A model generated the notes under the pieces. It saw only the letters and a program-made list of their open reading frames with translations. It was not told where the DNA came from and did no database searches. 64,000 nt of DNA from Nakaseomyces glabratus (lineage: Eukaryota; Ascomycota; Saccharomycetes; Saccharomycetales; Saccharomycetaceae), in NCBI RefSeq assembly GCF_010111755.1, contig NC_088961.1:1116001-1180000 (forward strand), written 5' to 3'. The position numbers and the translations under genes are program-made. Below are positions 39,294-50,800 of the stretch, piece by piece. Numbering within the stretch: the first letter of the stretch is position 1; the number at the start of each line of letters is the position of its first letter.

Positions 39294-39617
39294 ATGGGTA
39301 TGGGTGGAATGCCAAATACGGGTATGAATATGATGTCCCAAATGCAAACCGGCGTGCAACTGGGTGGTACAATGCCTGGTACTATGCAGGGGAGAAGACG
39401 CGGTGGAGGATCGTGCAATGACTGCATATGCTGCATAGAGCTTTGTGGTAGTTGTTTAACAGCCTGGTTTGCTCCTAGTCCTATGGAAGTACGACAGTCT
39501 GCAACAAATAACCCCATACCAAATGACAGGATTGCGGAAGCGAACAAACCAGTCCCTCCCCCAGCTTATGAACCAGTGCTCGACAATAGAACTACAGTTA
39601 ACCATACACACAGCTGA
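39294..39617 (+). CDS. Small cysteine-rich protein, possible YDR034W-B counterpart
   Basis: 107 residues. The N-terminus is Gly/Met-rich (MGMGGMPNTGMNMM), then RRRGGGS and a cysteine cluster SCNDCICCIELCGSCLTAWF (residues 40-59), and a polar Pro-rich tail with PPPAYEP. The cluster resembles the Cys-rich membrane-associated module of yeast CYSTM-type stress proteins (YBR016W, YDL012C), but here it is internal rather than C-terminal. S. cerevisiae has the small CYSTM gene YDR034W-B between LYS14 and the ARO3/EHD3 genes, so position supports a relationship; I could not align the sequences. A good TATA box lies upstream. It is probably real, but its function is unknown. Confidence 0.72.
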   Translation: MGMGGMPNTGMNMMSQMQTGVQLGGTMPGTMQGRRRGGGSCNDCICCIELCGSCLTAWFAPSPMEVRQSATNNPIPNDRIAEANKPVPPPAYEPVLDNRTTVNHTHS

Positions 39618-39750
39618 AAAGTCCTCAGACGCTCGAACACATTAACATGCGATAATTAAAAATTCAGGTGAATTAGCTTATTTCTTATTTCTAAATATTT
39701 ACAAGTACATGCACTTCTCTAATAATTTTTAAAAGATAATATCCTTTTGT

Positions 39751-41238
39751 TTACTTCTTCCAACGTAACCCAGAAGCATGATCAAATGAGAGTTTCCAAT
39801 CAAATAACAAGTCACAGTATTGTTCGACACCTAATTTAGCTTTAGTCTGTGGGTTAAAGTCAGTAAAGTATTTGACGACATCGTTCTTCTTTATAGGGCC
39901 ACGCTTAATTAACTTCTCAACTTGTTGCTCAATTTCATAATCTCTAGGAAGTTGATACTTTAATGAGTGTGGGTATTGACTCCATGTTACGTTTGAATTG
40001 TTTCGTATCAATGAAACAGGCAAAGATGGTTTTGGTGCGATCAATGAGGTTACCTGCTGTGGAGTAAGCTCTGTTCTTTGTTTCCATGGATATGGTACTT
40101 TTTGCTTGTCCAACAGCTTATGCTTCGTAGCTGCTGAAAACTCAGCTATACCAGAATCATTAACACACATGTTGACAGCAGTTGTGAGGTCCCTTTTCAG
40201 AGCTGATTCAATATCATCCCTCGAGTTCTCCTGCATCAAACGAATACCAACTTGCATTGAGGTCATGGATTTCGATTCAAGTTTTTTCTTAGTATCTCTT
40301 GCAAATTGCATCATTTCTGGAGTTCCTTCAAATGCTTCTAATTTCGAGAAAATTGCATTAATTGATTCACCACTTGAAATGTCAAAACACTTTTCTATAA
40401 CCTCCAACTGATCTTTACTGAATTTGAATTTATGGTTAGTTGGCAATGGTGTTGTGAATTCCTCAATAGCTAAGTTAACAGAATCAAAAAACTCATCAGA
40501 GAAGAACTTGATGTCCAATGCTGGACGTAATTCTCCTAACCTGGTTTGTAATTTCTCTAGATTAGAATGTGGAATATAGTGAGACGCTAAACCCAACAGG
40601 TACGCATCTTCACCACTGATCACATCACCAGTTAAGCACAAGTATAATGCCATTTGAGCATTCTTGTTAGCCAGTGTGATCAGTCTTGGTAAAGCAAATG
40701 TTGTGCCAACATCTGGGAAAAAACCAATGTCTGTCTCAGGCATAGCCCATTTGGTATTTTCTGTCGCAATCCTGAAAGGAGTATGAATTGATAAACCAAC
40801 ACCACCACCCATGGTAATACCATCCATAAACACCACAACTGGCTTCTGATAAGTTGCCAGCTGGAAATTCAACGAATATTCAGATTTAAAACAATTGATT
40901 GATGACTCAAAATTCTTGTCTAGATTACTTTGAGCCACAGACGCAACATCGCCTCCAGCACAAAGCGATCTTGGACTGTTATTGGACTTAATCAAAATCA
41001 AGTTGGCTGCATCACTCTTGGAATACTCTGTCAACGTATTGAAAATGGAAGAACACATCTCTTCATTAAGGGCGTTCAGTTTCTTAGGTCTGTTTAGTGT
41101 AACAATTCTAGCAGTCTCCTGCACAGAAAATAATACTGGAGTTTCTGATTCACTCATTTTAGCTAATGTAGATGAGAACGCTCTATAACTAGTCTTTTGA
41201 ATTAACCGTGGAAATCCGGCAGCTGGTGCTCTCAACAT
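39751..41238 (-). CDS. EHD3: Mitochondrial 3-hydroxyisobutyryl-CoA hydrolase (Ehd3)
   Basis: 495 residues from the ATG at 41238; S. cerevisiae Ehd3 has 500. The frame extends upstream but without an ATG. The N-terminus MLRAPAAGFPRLIQKTSYRAFSSTLAK is basic, Ser/Ala-rich and lacks acidic residues: a mitochondrial presequence. The crotonase fold follows: VTLNRPKKLNALN (47-59), oxyanion-hole segment SLCAGGDVA (91-99), MDGITMGGGVGLS (138-150) and PETDIGFFPDVG (167-178), the HIBCH form of the signature. It hydrolyses 3-hydroxyisobutyryl-CoA in valine breakdown; the S. cerevisiae protein also associates with mitochondrial ribosomes. Synteny matches YDR036C, but ARO3, which lies next to it in S. cerevisiae, is missing. 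Confidence 0.95.
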   Translation of the reverse strand: MLRAPAAGFPRLIQKTSYRAFSSTLAKMSESETPVLFSVQETARIVTLNRPKKLNALNEEMCSSIFNTLTEYSKSDAANLILIKSNNSPRSLCAGGDVASVAQSNLDKNFESSINCFKSEYSLNFQLATYQKPVVVFMDGITMGGGVGLSIHTPFRIATENTKWAMPETDIGFFPDVGTTFALPRLITLANKNAQMALYLCLTGDVISGEDAYLLGLASHYIPHSNLEKLQTRLGELRPALDIKFFSDEFFDSVNLAIEEFTTPLPTNHKFKFSKDQLEVIEKCFDISSGESINAIFSKLEAFEGTPEMMQFARDTKKKLESKSMTSMQVGIRLMQENSRDDIESALKRDLTTAVNMCVNDSGIAEFSAATKHKLLDKQKVPYPWKQRTELTPQQVTSLIAPKPSLPVSLIRNNSNVTWSQYPHSLKYQLPRDYEIEQQVEKLIKRGPIKKNDVVKYFTDFNPQTKAKLGVEQYCDLLFDWKLSFDHASGLRWKK

Positions 41239-41949
41239 TATACCAAAATCCGAGTTCCTTGAATTACCAAACTGGATAAGTGCTCGATTAGCCGGCCGTT
41301 TAAATATAGTGATAAGATCCAACTAAATTAGTCAGTATATTTGTACTCCAAAATATCTTTCTCTAAAAAACTGGTAGCTCTAAGAGATAGGTTGAGTAAG
41401 GTACTGCTTATCTTGAAATTTTGGAGATTATCAATGCTTAAAAGTGACCTCAACAGCGAATATTGTTGTTCGTAAAGACCGGGTTTTAGTTTTAACAGAA
41501 GTGGTCATGAAGCACTCGAATCTTCCCTTAATTAGAGGGAGGTCCTTTCTCAATAACCCACAGTAACACTTCCTTACAATGTTTGGTTTGTGCAAGTGAC
41601 ATGGAATGGGTTGTCAGTAAGCCCAACGGGCTTCAACCCGTCCCATATCACTCGAGACTCCTTCCCAAAAGAATTTTGGAGATTGCAGAGAATATTGGAA
41701 GAATCAAGACAAGATGATTTTGAAACACTTTTACAAGACTGTCTCAGTTCATCGTGATATGTTGATTTGGTCGTTCGCACAAACAAGTGAGGGATAATAA
41801 CATTTCTACCGGAGAGTAGAGCCAAATAATAGTATTGAAATTGGCTACACATGCAACGTAGGGTGTAAGATACATTTCCAAGATTACTGATGATTTAAGT
41901 TATTGAATATGCTATATGTGTTATGTGAATATAAAACTGTCCATGTCCC
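41239..41949. other. EHD3 promoter and AKL1 3' end
   Basis: 711 bp between tandem minus-strand genes. It holds a strong stem-loop (41597-41650, separate entry) and two copies of ATTTTGGAGATT (41418-41429 and 41673-41684). No protein-coding frame is convincing. Confidence 0.6.
41597..41650. repeat. Strong interrupted stem-loop of unknown role
   Basis: Nested complementary arms: TGA/TCA (41597-41599 with 41648-41650), ATGG/CCAT (41601-41604 with 41643-41646), GGGTTG/CAACCC (41608-41613 with 41634-41639), AAGCCC/GGGCTT (41619-41624 with 41628-41633), with a 3-nt loop, a 5-nt bulge and a 3x3 internal loop. That gives 19 base pairs, GC-rich in an AT-rich spacer. It may be part of a small RNA or a 3'-end signal for AKL1. 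Confidence 0.8.
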
Positions 41950-44925
41950 TCATTTTTTTTCCTTGAACATATTGAACAGTGACCTTTTCTTTTTATCTGA
42001 TTGGTAATTATGCAATTGTCTCGCTCTATCTAAGTCTAGAGACTTTCTTGCACTATGTAGGCGGTCTGAACTCTCTGGCCATTCGTTTGCACCACTGCTT
42101 ATGCTGCCTTGGCTTCTGTTTAAAGATGAGGATTTCAACTTTTGCAGTCCACCGGTATCAAAAGCACCAGGTGTCATATGCCTGGAGTCCTTTCCCCTTC
42201 TATCAAATTCCAAGGCGTCATTAAGATCGTATGACAGTTGATCACTAAAACCAGGTGATTGACCTTCAAAATAGCCTTGCCTAGTGGTATTGTCTGAAAG
42301 TGCTGGCGAAAAATCAACCTCTTGGTAATCGATATCTAGAGTTTTCTTGTTGGGCTTCTCGAAGTTGCCTTGCAAAGTCTTTTTGCCTAATTGTGCAAAT
42401 TCAGCATTTGAGGGATGACTGCTATTATCGCTTCTAGCACTTTGAGGTGATGAATTTATTGTGCGTAGAGCTTGTCCTGTAAAAACTTCCTTTCTATAAT
42501 CTCTATTACCGTATTCATTTTCGAAGAACCCTTCTTCCTCTAAAATGTTCTGAGCGGATTTGTCTTGAACTTTATTATTTGTGTTGCCTTTAGAAAAACC
42601 ACGATCTGATGACCCCTCAAAAGAAACCTTATGAGCATCTACACTTCTAGTTCTAGTGTGATTTGATGTCGCATTTGTTGGAACGTTATCCGAAGGCATT
42701 GTCTGTGATTGCATAGATGACCGTTTAGGTCTTGGAGGCAATTCCACTTGGTTTCCATTCTTATCAAGTAAATGAGACATTGAACTCTTGTTAGGAACAT
42801 TCTCCCTGAGTAAAGATGGATCAAAATTTGAAGAGCTAGTGTTATTGTACTTACCCTCTAAATCTGATGATCTTTTTTCTTGATTTTTATTCATATTTTG
42901 TCCCATTTGGCTACTAGCTCCAACATACAAAGGTTGCTGATTTATTTGAATGGGCTGGCCTTTTTGAACAAACTTGCCATTATTACCAGGCATATCTTGC
43001 TCAAAAGGGTTTCCCTTATGGTAGTTGACTGGTTTCTCCATACCTCTTTCTAAATTCAAGGCTTGAAAATTAGGATGATTTTGATTGTAATTAACTGGTG
43101 ACTGTACTGGAGAGACCGACCCCATACTTCTTGATGGCCCTATGTTACCTTGAACAATTAATTGCGATCTCCTATACTCCGCATTGCTATCTTTCCTTGG
43201 AAGCGTTGAGTTGAAAGGATCGCCATCAAAATTAGGAATAGCGCCTGATTTAGGATCATTATTTTCCTTTTGATAACCGAGCTGATTAGATTTAGACCTG
43301 GATGTCTTGAAGTTTTCATCATCAGTGCCAAACTCGTTGGAAGCCTGCGAAGGTGGCACTTGCAACTGAGGCATCTGTTGGATTTGAGGTATATTAGATT
43401 GGATGGGTCTATTAGATATTTGCGGAATTTGAGATTGTTGTTGTTGTCCTGGTTGAATAAATTGATTCTGTGCTACAATCTTTCTATCTGAAACAGGCAG
43501 TTGTGGTACAATTGTGAATGCTGACATATACATTCTATCGTACAACTCCCAATCAGCAGGTTGCATGGTGCTATTGGGATCATTAATTTTAGCTTGTAAT
43601 GTAGACAACTGCAACTGCACTTGCTGAGATTCTTTCTGAAATCTGGTATACTTTTCGAAGTTGTAAGGGCCCTGACCATATTTATCGCTTAAAACAGTTG
43701 GAGGTACTTCCCTATTGGTAACTTCAGACAAATAGTACAAAACTTGGTAGATATTAGGTCTCAAACTTGGATTCTCTGCTAGCATAACGATAATTAAGTT
43801 GATTAACTTCGATGAATAACTATTTGGTGGAAACTCGAATTTTGAATGCAGCATTGCAAATTGGCCAGTTCTTTCGAATGGAGTTGTGAAGAACAGAAGC
43901 TTGTATAAGAACACACCGAGTGCCCATATATCTGATTTCTCATTGATTGGAATGTATTTGAATAAGTCTATCATTTCCGGTGACCTATATTGTGGTGTAG
44001 TATGCATATAAAGGTCCTGTGAAAGCATAGCAATGTCTTGAAATGAGGTGAATGCTGGAAAACATGTTGAAGTGGAGCCGAAATCACACAATTTGAAGTT
44101 ATTATTTGCGTCTACCAGGACGTTCTCAATTTTTATATCTCTATGAATCAATGGCACAGGAAGATAGTGCATTTGTGCTACTGCCAGGGTTATATCGTAC
44201 ATGATCTTGAAAATTTCCTGCTCTGTTAATTTTGTCGCCAGACGTTGGTTCATGTAGTCCAGCAGTGATTTGTTGGGACAGAGTTCCATCAGCAGCAAAA
44301 CTTCGAACCCCTGCGTAATGTTACCGCTGTAATCACGTAGTCTGGAAGCGTTGGAGTCAAAGTATTGCACGATATTTGGTGCACCTTGCAACTTCTTCAT
44401 CACTTCTACTTCGCTTCTCATCTTGTTGAGACCCACTTCGTCTTGCACCAGCACTCTTTTCAGACATGCGGGACTCCCTGGCTTCAAGGGCTGGTTCATA
44501 CTCTCGTCATTCTTCCGCTCAAACTCGTTGGTGTACTCGACAAATTTGACCACATAGATCTGTGCAAACCCTCCTTCCGCAAGGTAGCTCACCACCTCAA
44601 CTCTATGCGATCCTACAGTGACTACTTTCCCTGCAGGAAACTTCTCTTCTATCTGCGGCTGGGCCACAGGTGGTATGGATTGCGGTTTAACCTGAGTTTG
44701 AGGCACTTGAACTGGTGTTTGTGACTTGATATCTTTCATCGCTGATGGTGCCACCACAGGCTGTGCCACAGGCTGCGCCACCGGTGGTACCACCGATGGC
44801 ACCACCGTCTGCACTGGCGTTCCTGGCGCATTCAAGTTCGCTGACGACTTCCCTCGCAGCTCTTGCGACTCCTTAGAGTTCTCACCCCTCACATCAAGAG
44901 ACGGCGTCTTGCTCAAATCAGACAT
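41950..44925 (-). CDS. AKL1: Ark/Prk-family actin-patch protein kinase, Akl1-like
   Basis: 991 residues; S. cerevisiae Akl1 has 1108, Prk1 810, Ark1 638. A Pro/Val/Gln-rich leader (about 1-100) precedes a NAK-family kinase domain: Gly-rich loop AEGGFAQIYVVKF (about 115-127), HRDIKIENVLVD with HRD at 261-263, DFGS, and ALGVFLYKLLFFTTPF. These kinases phosphorylate endocytic coat proteins such as Pan1, Ent1 and Sla1 at LxxQxTG sites and control actin-patch turnover. The ~600-residue tail is Gln/Asn/Ser-rich and ends in RSLFNMFKEKK. In S. cerevisiae AKL1 is YBR059C, in the duplicated sister of this segment, so this position supports Akl1 over Ark1/Prk1. Confidence 0.87.
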   Translation of the reverse strand: MSDLSKTPSLDVRGENSKESQELRGKSSANLNAPGTPVQTVVPSVVPPVAQPVAQPVVAPSAMKDIKSQTPVQVPQTQVKPQSIPPVAQPQIEEKFPAGKVVTVGSHRVEVVSYLAEGGFAQIYVVKFVEYTNEFERKNDESMNQPLKPGSPACLKRVLVQDEVGLNKMRSEVEVMKKLQGAPNIVQYFDSNASRLRDYSGNITQGFEVLLLMELCPNKSLLDYMNQRLATKLTEQEIFKIMYDITLAVAQMHYLPVPLIHRDIKIENVLVDANNNFKLCDFGSTSTCFPAFTSFQDIAMLSQDLYMHTTPQYRSPEMIDLFKYIPINEKSDIWALGVFLYKLLFFTTPFERTGQFAMLHSKFEFPPNSYSSKLINLIIVMLAENPSLRPNIYQVLYYLSEVTNREVPPTVLSDKYGQGPYNFEKYTRFQKESQQVQLQLSTLQAKINDPNSTMQPADWELYDRMYMSAFTIVPQLPVSDRKIVAQNQFIQPGQQQQSQIPQISNRPIQSNIPQIQQMPQLQVPPSQASNEFGTDDENFKTSRSKSNQLGYQKENNDPKSGAIPNFDGDPFNSTLPRKDSNAEYRRSQLIVQGNIGPSRSMGSVSPVQSPVNYNQNHPNFQALNLERGMEKPVNYHKGNPFEQDMPGNNGKFVQKGQPIQINQQPLYVGASSQMGQNMNKNQEKRSSDLEGKYNNTSSSNFDPSLLRENVPNKSSMSHLLDKNGNQVELPPRPKRSSMQSQTMPSDNVPTNATSNHTRTRSVDAHKVSFEGSSDRGFSKGNTNNKVQDKSAQNILEEEGFFENEYGNRDYRKEVFTGQALRTINSSPQSARSDNSSHPSNAEFAQLGKKTLQGNFEKPNKKTLDIDYQEVDFSPALSDNTTRQGYFEGQSPGFSDQLSYDLNDALEFDRRGKDSRHMTPGAFDTGGLQKLKSSSLNRSQGSISSGANEWPESSDRLHSARKSLDLDRARQLHNYQSDKKKRSLFNMFKEKK

Positions 44926-45718
44926 CTCGGTTCTCCTGAAATCTAGCCGCCGAAATGGAAATTTCCCTGCCTTCTGTTTTTTAGCCGCCCTTCGCTCCGG
45001 CAGACAAACCGAGACTCCCCCCCCCAGCTCAGCTATTTATACTCGAAAGGTGATCTGCGAGATTTCAAAAAGGGAAGATCCCGCCCAGCGAGCTTACCCC
45101 CCCCTCCTCCACGAAGCTCCACGAAGCTCCACAATCCACAAAACTCCACAGACCATCCCGCAGGACACACCTACAAAGTTGCAAAACTGAAGAAAACAAC
45201 GTGAAAAGCGATACACATCCACCTCTAGTTATCCCCCCAGACAAATCCCCGCAGGGAGCTTGTTGTTCGACCACTTCTTGGATCATATCGTAAAACGCAA
45301 CGCTTCAACACAGAAACCAACGCAGAAGGAGGCCCTTCTTTAGGTTGGACAAAACTGTACCATGTGATTTCACGCGGGTAAACTATACAACATTCCTGTT
45401 TAGGAAGTACACTAAGGTTACCCGAAGAAAACATTAATTTTACTATCATTCAATACGTGAATCAGGTGACAATTCCAAAACAATATCATATGTAACGCTA
45501 AATGGTCACGAGACTCTTCTATTTCATTTTACTGCAAAATCAACGAAAAACTGAAAAATTTTCAGGTCGAGTGGCCGATGACTTTGATTCAATGCATATA
45601 AGGTTGAAAATGGCGGTAGTCCTGGTACGGGTTCATACTGGTGTGCGTCAATTGTTCAGTACTTCAGAGGTCAATCTTAGAACTGGTACAGTAAACTAAG
45701 AAAAAAAAATAAAATAAA
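44926..45718. other. Divergent promoter AKL1/KRS1
   Basis: 793 bp. Near AKL1 it is C-rich, with C8-type runs and a tandem ACGAAGCTCC duplication (45111-45130). Near KRS1 it is AT-rich. No recognised binding site. Confidence 0.55.
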
Positions 45719-47494
45719 ATGTCTCAGGAAGAAGCCACCAAAGCTGCCACTGAAGGTGTTGCCAACCTTCACTTGGATGAAGTCACCGGTGAAATGGTGT
45801 CCAAGTCCGAGTTGAAGAAGCGTATGAAGGCCAGACAGGTCGAGGCCAAGAAGGCCGCCAAGAAAGCCTCTGCTCAGCCAAAGCCGGAGCCAAAGAAGAA
45901 GAAGAACGACCTTTTGGCTGACCTGGACCCATCCCAGTACTTCGAGGCTAGATCACGTCAAATTCTGGAATTGAGAAAGACCCACAGCCCAAACCCATAC
46001 CCACACAAGTTCCAAGTCTCTATCAGCAACCCTGAATTCTTGGCCAAGTATGCGCACTTGAAGAGAGGTGAGACTTTGCCAAACGAAATCGTCAGCATCG
46101 CCGGTAGAATCCACGCCAAGAGAGAATCCGGTTCCAAGTTGAAGTTCTACGTTCTCCACGGTGACGGTGTCGAAGTCCAAGTCATGTCTCAATTGCAAGA
46201 CTACGCCGATGCCGAGGCTTACGAGAACGACCACGACTTGATCAAGAGAGGTGACATTGTCGGTGTTGAAGGTTACGTCGGTAGAACCCAACCAAAGAAA
46301 GGTGGTGAAGGTGAAATCTCTGTCTTTGTTAAGCGTATTGAATTGTTGACCCCATGTCTGCACATGTTGCCAGCTGACCACTTCGGTTTCAAGGACCAAG
46401 AGACCAGATACAGAAAGCGTTACCTTGACTTGATCATGAACAAGGACTCCAGAAAGAGATTCATCACAAGATCCAAGATTATCAAGTACATCAGAAAGTT
46501 TTTGGACAACAGAGACTTTATCGAAGTTGAAACCCCTATGATGAATGTTATTGCCGGTGGTGCCACCGCCAAGCCTTTCGTTACACACCACAACGACTTG
46601 GACATGGACATGTTTATGAGAATTGCCCCAGAATTGTTCTTGAAGGAATTGGTTGTCGGTGGTATGGACCGTGTCTACGAAATTGGTAGACAATTCAGAA
46701 ATGAAGGTATCGATATGACTCACAACCCTGAATTCACCACTTGTGAATTTTACCAAGCTTATGCCGATGTTTATGACCTAATGGATATGACTGAATTGCT
46801 ATTTTCCGAAATGGTCAAGGAAATCAACGGCTCTTACGTTATCAAGTACCACCCAGATCCAAACAACCCAGAAAAGGAAATGGAATTGAACTTCGCTAGA
46901 CCATGGAAGAGAATCAACATGATTGAAGAATTGGAGAAGAGATTCAATGTTACATTCCCAGCTGGTGACCAACTACATACTAAAGAAACTGGTGAGTTCT
47001 TGCAAAAGGTCTTGAAGGACAACAACTTGGAATGTCCACCACCAATCACTAACGCCCGTATGCTAGATAAGCTTGTCGGTGAATTAGAAGACACATGTAT
47101 CAACCCAACTTTCATCTTTGGTCACCCACAAATGATGTCTCCATTAGCTAAATACTCTAGAGATCAACCAGGTTTGTGTGAACGTTTCGAAGTCTTCGTT
47201 GCTACCAAGGAAATCTGTAACGCTTACACTGAATTGAATGATCCATTTGACCAAAGAGCTCGTTTCGAAGAACAAGCCAGACAAAAGGACCAAGGTGATG
47301 ACGAAGCTCAATTAATCGATGAGACCTTCTGTAACGCTTTGGAATACGGTCTACCACCTACTGGTGGTTGGGGTTGTGGTATTGATAGATTGGCCATGTT
47401 CTTGACTGACTCTAACACAATCAGAGAAGTCCTATTGTTCCCAACTTTGAAGCCAGATGTTCTAAGAGATGAGGTTAAGAAGGAAGAGAACTAA
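45719..47494 (+). CDS. KRS1: Lysyl-tRNA synthetase, cytosolic
   Basis: 591 residues, identical in length to S. cerevisiae Krs1. It charges tRNA-Lys. A Lys-rich N-terminal extension (about 25-65, [20 protein letters not shown]) that binds tRNA is followed by the anticodon-binding OB fold (about 110-215) and the class IIb catalytic core: motif 1 around [25 protein letters not shown], motif 2 [31 protein letters not shown], and motif 3 [20 protein letters not shown]. Codon bias is strong. It lies between the AKL1-type kinase and ENA1, as YDR037W would. Confidence 0.98.
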   Translation: MSQEEATKAATEGVANLHLDEVTGEMVSKSELKKRMKARQVEAKKAAKKASAQPKPEPKKKKNDLLADLDPSQYFEARSRQILELRKTHSPNPYPHKFQVSISNPEFLAKYAHLKRGETLPNEIVSIAGRIHAKRESGSKLKFYVLHGDGVEVQVMSQLQDYADAEAYENDHDLIKRGDIVGVEGYVGRTQPKKGGEGEISVFVKRIELLTPCLHMLPADHFGFKDQETRYRKRYLDLIMNKDSRKRFITRSKIIKYIRKFLDNRDFIEVETPMMNVIAGGATAKPFVTHHNDLDMDMFMRIAPELFLKELVVGGMDRVYEIGRQFRNEGIDMTHNPEFTTCEFYQAYADVYDLMDMTELLFSEMVKEINGSYVIKYHPDPNNPEKEMELNFARPWKRINMIEELEKRFNVTFPAGDQLHTKETGEFLQKVLKDNNLECPPPITNARMLDKLVGELEDTCINPTFIFGHPQMMSPLAKYSRDQPGLCERFEVFVATKEICNAYTELNDPFDQRARFEEQARQKDQGDDEAQLIDETFCNALEYGLPPTGGWGCGIDRLAMFLTDSNTIREVLLFPTLKPDVLRDEVKKEEN

Positions 47495-47853
47495 AAGTCG
47501 TTCTCATAGAAAAAAATATTGAGAGAACCTTTAAAGCACTATAATACACATACTACATATATATTAATTCTATACTTTTGATATAAGCATCTTTATTTGT
47601 TTGAAGTTTTACTATCATGTTTAGATGAGACGATGTAGGGATAGTATGCACCATCGTAATTGATATCTATATTACTTAAAATTTTAACTGAAAAGATTCT
47701 TAAAAGAATAAATGTACATTTTATAATAGGAAAATTATAAATTATTGAAGATGAGAACATGAACAGTATTATAAACGAATAATAATTTTTTTGAATTTAA
47801 TGCGATCAAAATTTAATAAAGATCATTGCAGATCTTATGCAAATGTATTAGTA
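47495..47853. other. Convergent 3' spacer KRS1/ENA1
   Basis: 359 bp of very AT-rich sequence shared by both 3' ends; TATATA-type efficiency elements are present near 47557. No gene. Confidence 0.6.
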
Positions 47854-50800
47854 TTAAGCCTTACCATTGAAAACAACTTCTGTTTGTAACGTGGTAGAAG
47901 TACTATAAGCATCAAATGGATGAGTACCAGCCTTGTTTTCCAAATCATTTTCTGGGTTGATAGCTCTGGATTTGTTTCTATAATATATTCTCTTGAAATA
48001 TTTGTGCAATTCACAACCAATCCAGAAACAAACCGAGAATGCGATAGCAATACCCCACTCCCAGCCGATTGGCTTATGTAGGAACACATCCGTATTGATG
48101 ACAGGAATATAAACGACAGGGAAAACAGAAGCGAAGCCAAATACAACTGAATAGAACAAGAACTTGTTGCCGTAAATATCTTTGAAAAATTGCTTAACAG
48201 GGGCATCTGTATCTGGGTGCATTCTGAAGAATGATCTACGTAGATCGATTACCTCCCAAGCCAGGATTAAAGCACACCATGTCATTGTAGCAAAAGCGGC
48301 TGATCTTGCTCTAAAAACGTCATGACATGACTCACTGTAGTCTCTGTTACAGTTTTGTCCCAAGTTTCCATGATCTCTACCATAGATGATTGTAACAAAG
48401 GTGGCCATACAGCTAGCAGCCATCCATACACCATAAACAAACATGTCAACAATAATCTCCCAAGTGAAAATACCTGCCTTAGAGTCATTTGGTGGTCTAT
48501 CCATCAAGTCATGAGCTGCCTTTTCCAGACCCAGACCCATTGCTGGGAAACATGAAGTGACCACAATGATCCATAAAACTTCAACAGGTGCTAAGGGGAA
48601 GACAGACTTACCTTCCTTATCCTGGAATGCCAAACCGACAATCAAATACAATGCTTGTGCAACATTTTCCGCTAATAATTGCAATACAAACTTCTGAATA
48701 TTATCACTCATTCTTCTACCTTCTTCAACAGCATTTAATATGGATGCAAAATTATCATCACTTAAAACAATATCGGAAGCATCCTTAGCAACATCTGAAC
48801 CATTAATACCCATTGCAATACCAACATTCGCCATCTTCAAAGATGGTGAGTCGTTAACACCGTCACCAGTCATAGCACAAAATTTTTCTCTACGGTGAAG
48901 TGCCTCAATCATTCTAACTTTTGTTTGTGGAGAGCAACGTGCTATAACCAACGGAAGGACAGGCAAATTATCAATTTCATCTTCGGAGAGGTTATCAAAT
49001 TGCTTACCAGTCATAACCATAATATCAACGACTTCTTTTGAGTAATGATAAAGATTAGTTGGCAAGATTCCGACTTCTTGAGCGATGGCTTTGGCAGTAC
49101 CTGGGAAATCACCAGTTAACATTCTAACATTGATACCAGCTTGGTGAAACTTTTTCACTGCACCAGCGGTTTCTTCTCTAGGTGGATCGTAGATACCAAT
49201 TAATCCCAAAAATGTTAAACCAGTCTCAGCATAATCTCTTTCTTTTAAAATCTTTTGAAGCTTTTCTTCGTTGACATCACTTTTTGGGTAGCTTTTGTTG
49301 GCAAACGCAAGGACTCTTAAACCTTCTGAAGACATGGAGTCAATATTTTCTTTGATGGTATCAACATCTGCATCAGTCATAACAGTTGCAGTATTTGGAT
49401 CCCTACCATACCAGTGAGTACAGCAGTTCAATACACTTTCAAAAGCACCTTTAGTGTAAATCTCGTAGGTCTTATAATCACGGCTTTCATAAACAGAAGA
49501 CATCCTCTTGATAGTGGAATCGAAAGGAAATTCAGCAGCATGCCTAAACTTAGCGTTAGCGGCAGTTGCATCTTTTTCAGATAATGAGACACTAGACATA
49601 ATTTCATCTTCATCCATGTCATCTCTTTCACCAGTTAGTACATGTCTTGGCAAATCCATACGAGTAGCAAAAACTTGAATGGCAATCTCAGTTGGGTCAC
49701 CATGAGCCTTCCATTCCTTAGTCTCTGGATCAGTGAAAACAGATGCAATGTTAGCTAATGATGCAGTCTCTAACCATTTATCAAACAGTTGGTATTGGCA
49801 GTTACCGGGAATACTTTTACCTTCGTACTTATCCTTGAAATTTTGCATAATACCGACATCTTCTGTTTCATTATGTGAATATTCATAAGGAGATAAGTTT
49901 GGAATAAAATTAATATCACCTTTCTCTGGGTTCAAAGGTTCATTTGATCCAACGACTTGTAAAGTACCAAACTTAGGGACCCAAATTTGCTTAGCGATCA
50001 TTTTACCCTGAGTCAAAGTACCGGTTTTATCTGAACAAATGTCGTTAACAGCACCTAGGGCTTCCAAGGAATCTAGTTTTCTAATAATCACATTTCTTGA
50101 AGCCATAACGGCGGCACCAACAGACATTGTGATTGTCAAAACAACGACCAGCGATGAAGGGATCATAGACAAGGCAACACAGACAGCATAGATAGCTACA
50201 CCTCTGTCCACATCAAATTTCTGAGATGCCATCACGACGATAGCGAAGACAACAGCGATCCAGAACAACAAAACAGCCAGCTTAGATAGCTTTCTGTGTA
50301 ATGGTGTACCCTGAGTAGTACCCAAGAATGCGCCTACAGTTCTCTTAGTGGAGATCCATGCGTTTTGGTACCAAGTCTTAGCTGGATCACGGGAAATCAG
50401 CTCGTTGCCACCTCTCAATGACTTAGCGATCTTACCAATTTCAGTGTTCAAACCCGTTTTGATTGCAATACCTTGAGCTCTACCTTTAACGACAGTGGAA
50501 GAGGAGAATGCCAAGTTGATTCTGTCACCTACTGGTGTTTCATCGTCAAAAATCTCGTTAGCGTCCTTGGATACCGGTAGAGATTCACCGGTCAATAGCG
50601 CTTCGTCAGTTTCAAAATTCTGTTGGGAGACCAACCTCAAATCGGCTGGAATGGTATCACCGACTTTGACCACAACCAAATCACCAGGGACCACGTCTGT
50701 CGAGTCAACAACCTCGCTATTGCCATTCCTGATGACATGCGCATTTGGTGACGACAGTGCTCTAAGAGCGTTCATGGTCTTCGAGGCCTTGTATTCCTGG

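Noticed and set aside
45953..46756. 267-codon frame opposite KRS1
   Set aside because: Antisense shadow produced by the strong codon bias of KRS1.
48211..48222. Telomere-like TCTGGGTGCA
   Set aside because: It is inside the ENA1 coding sequence, a single partial match, and encodes conserved residues.
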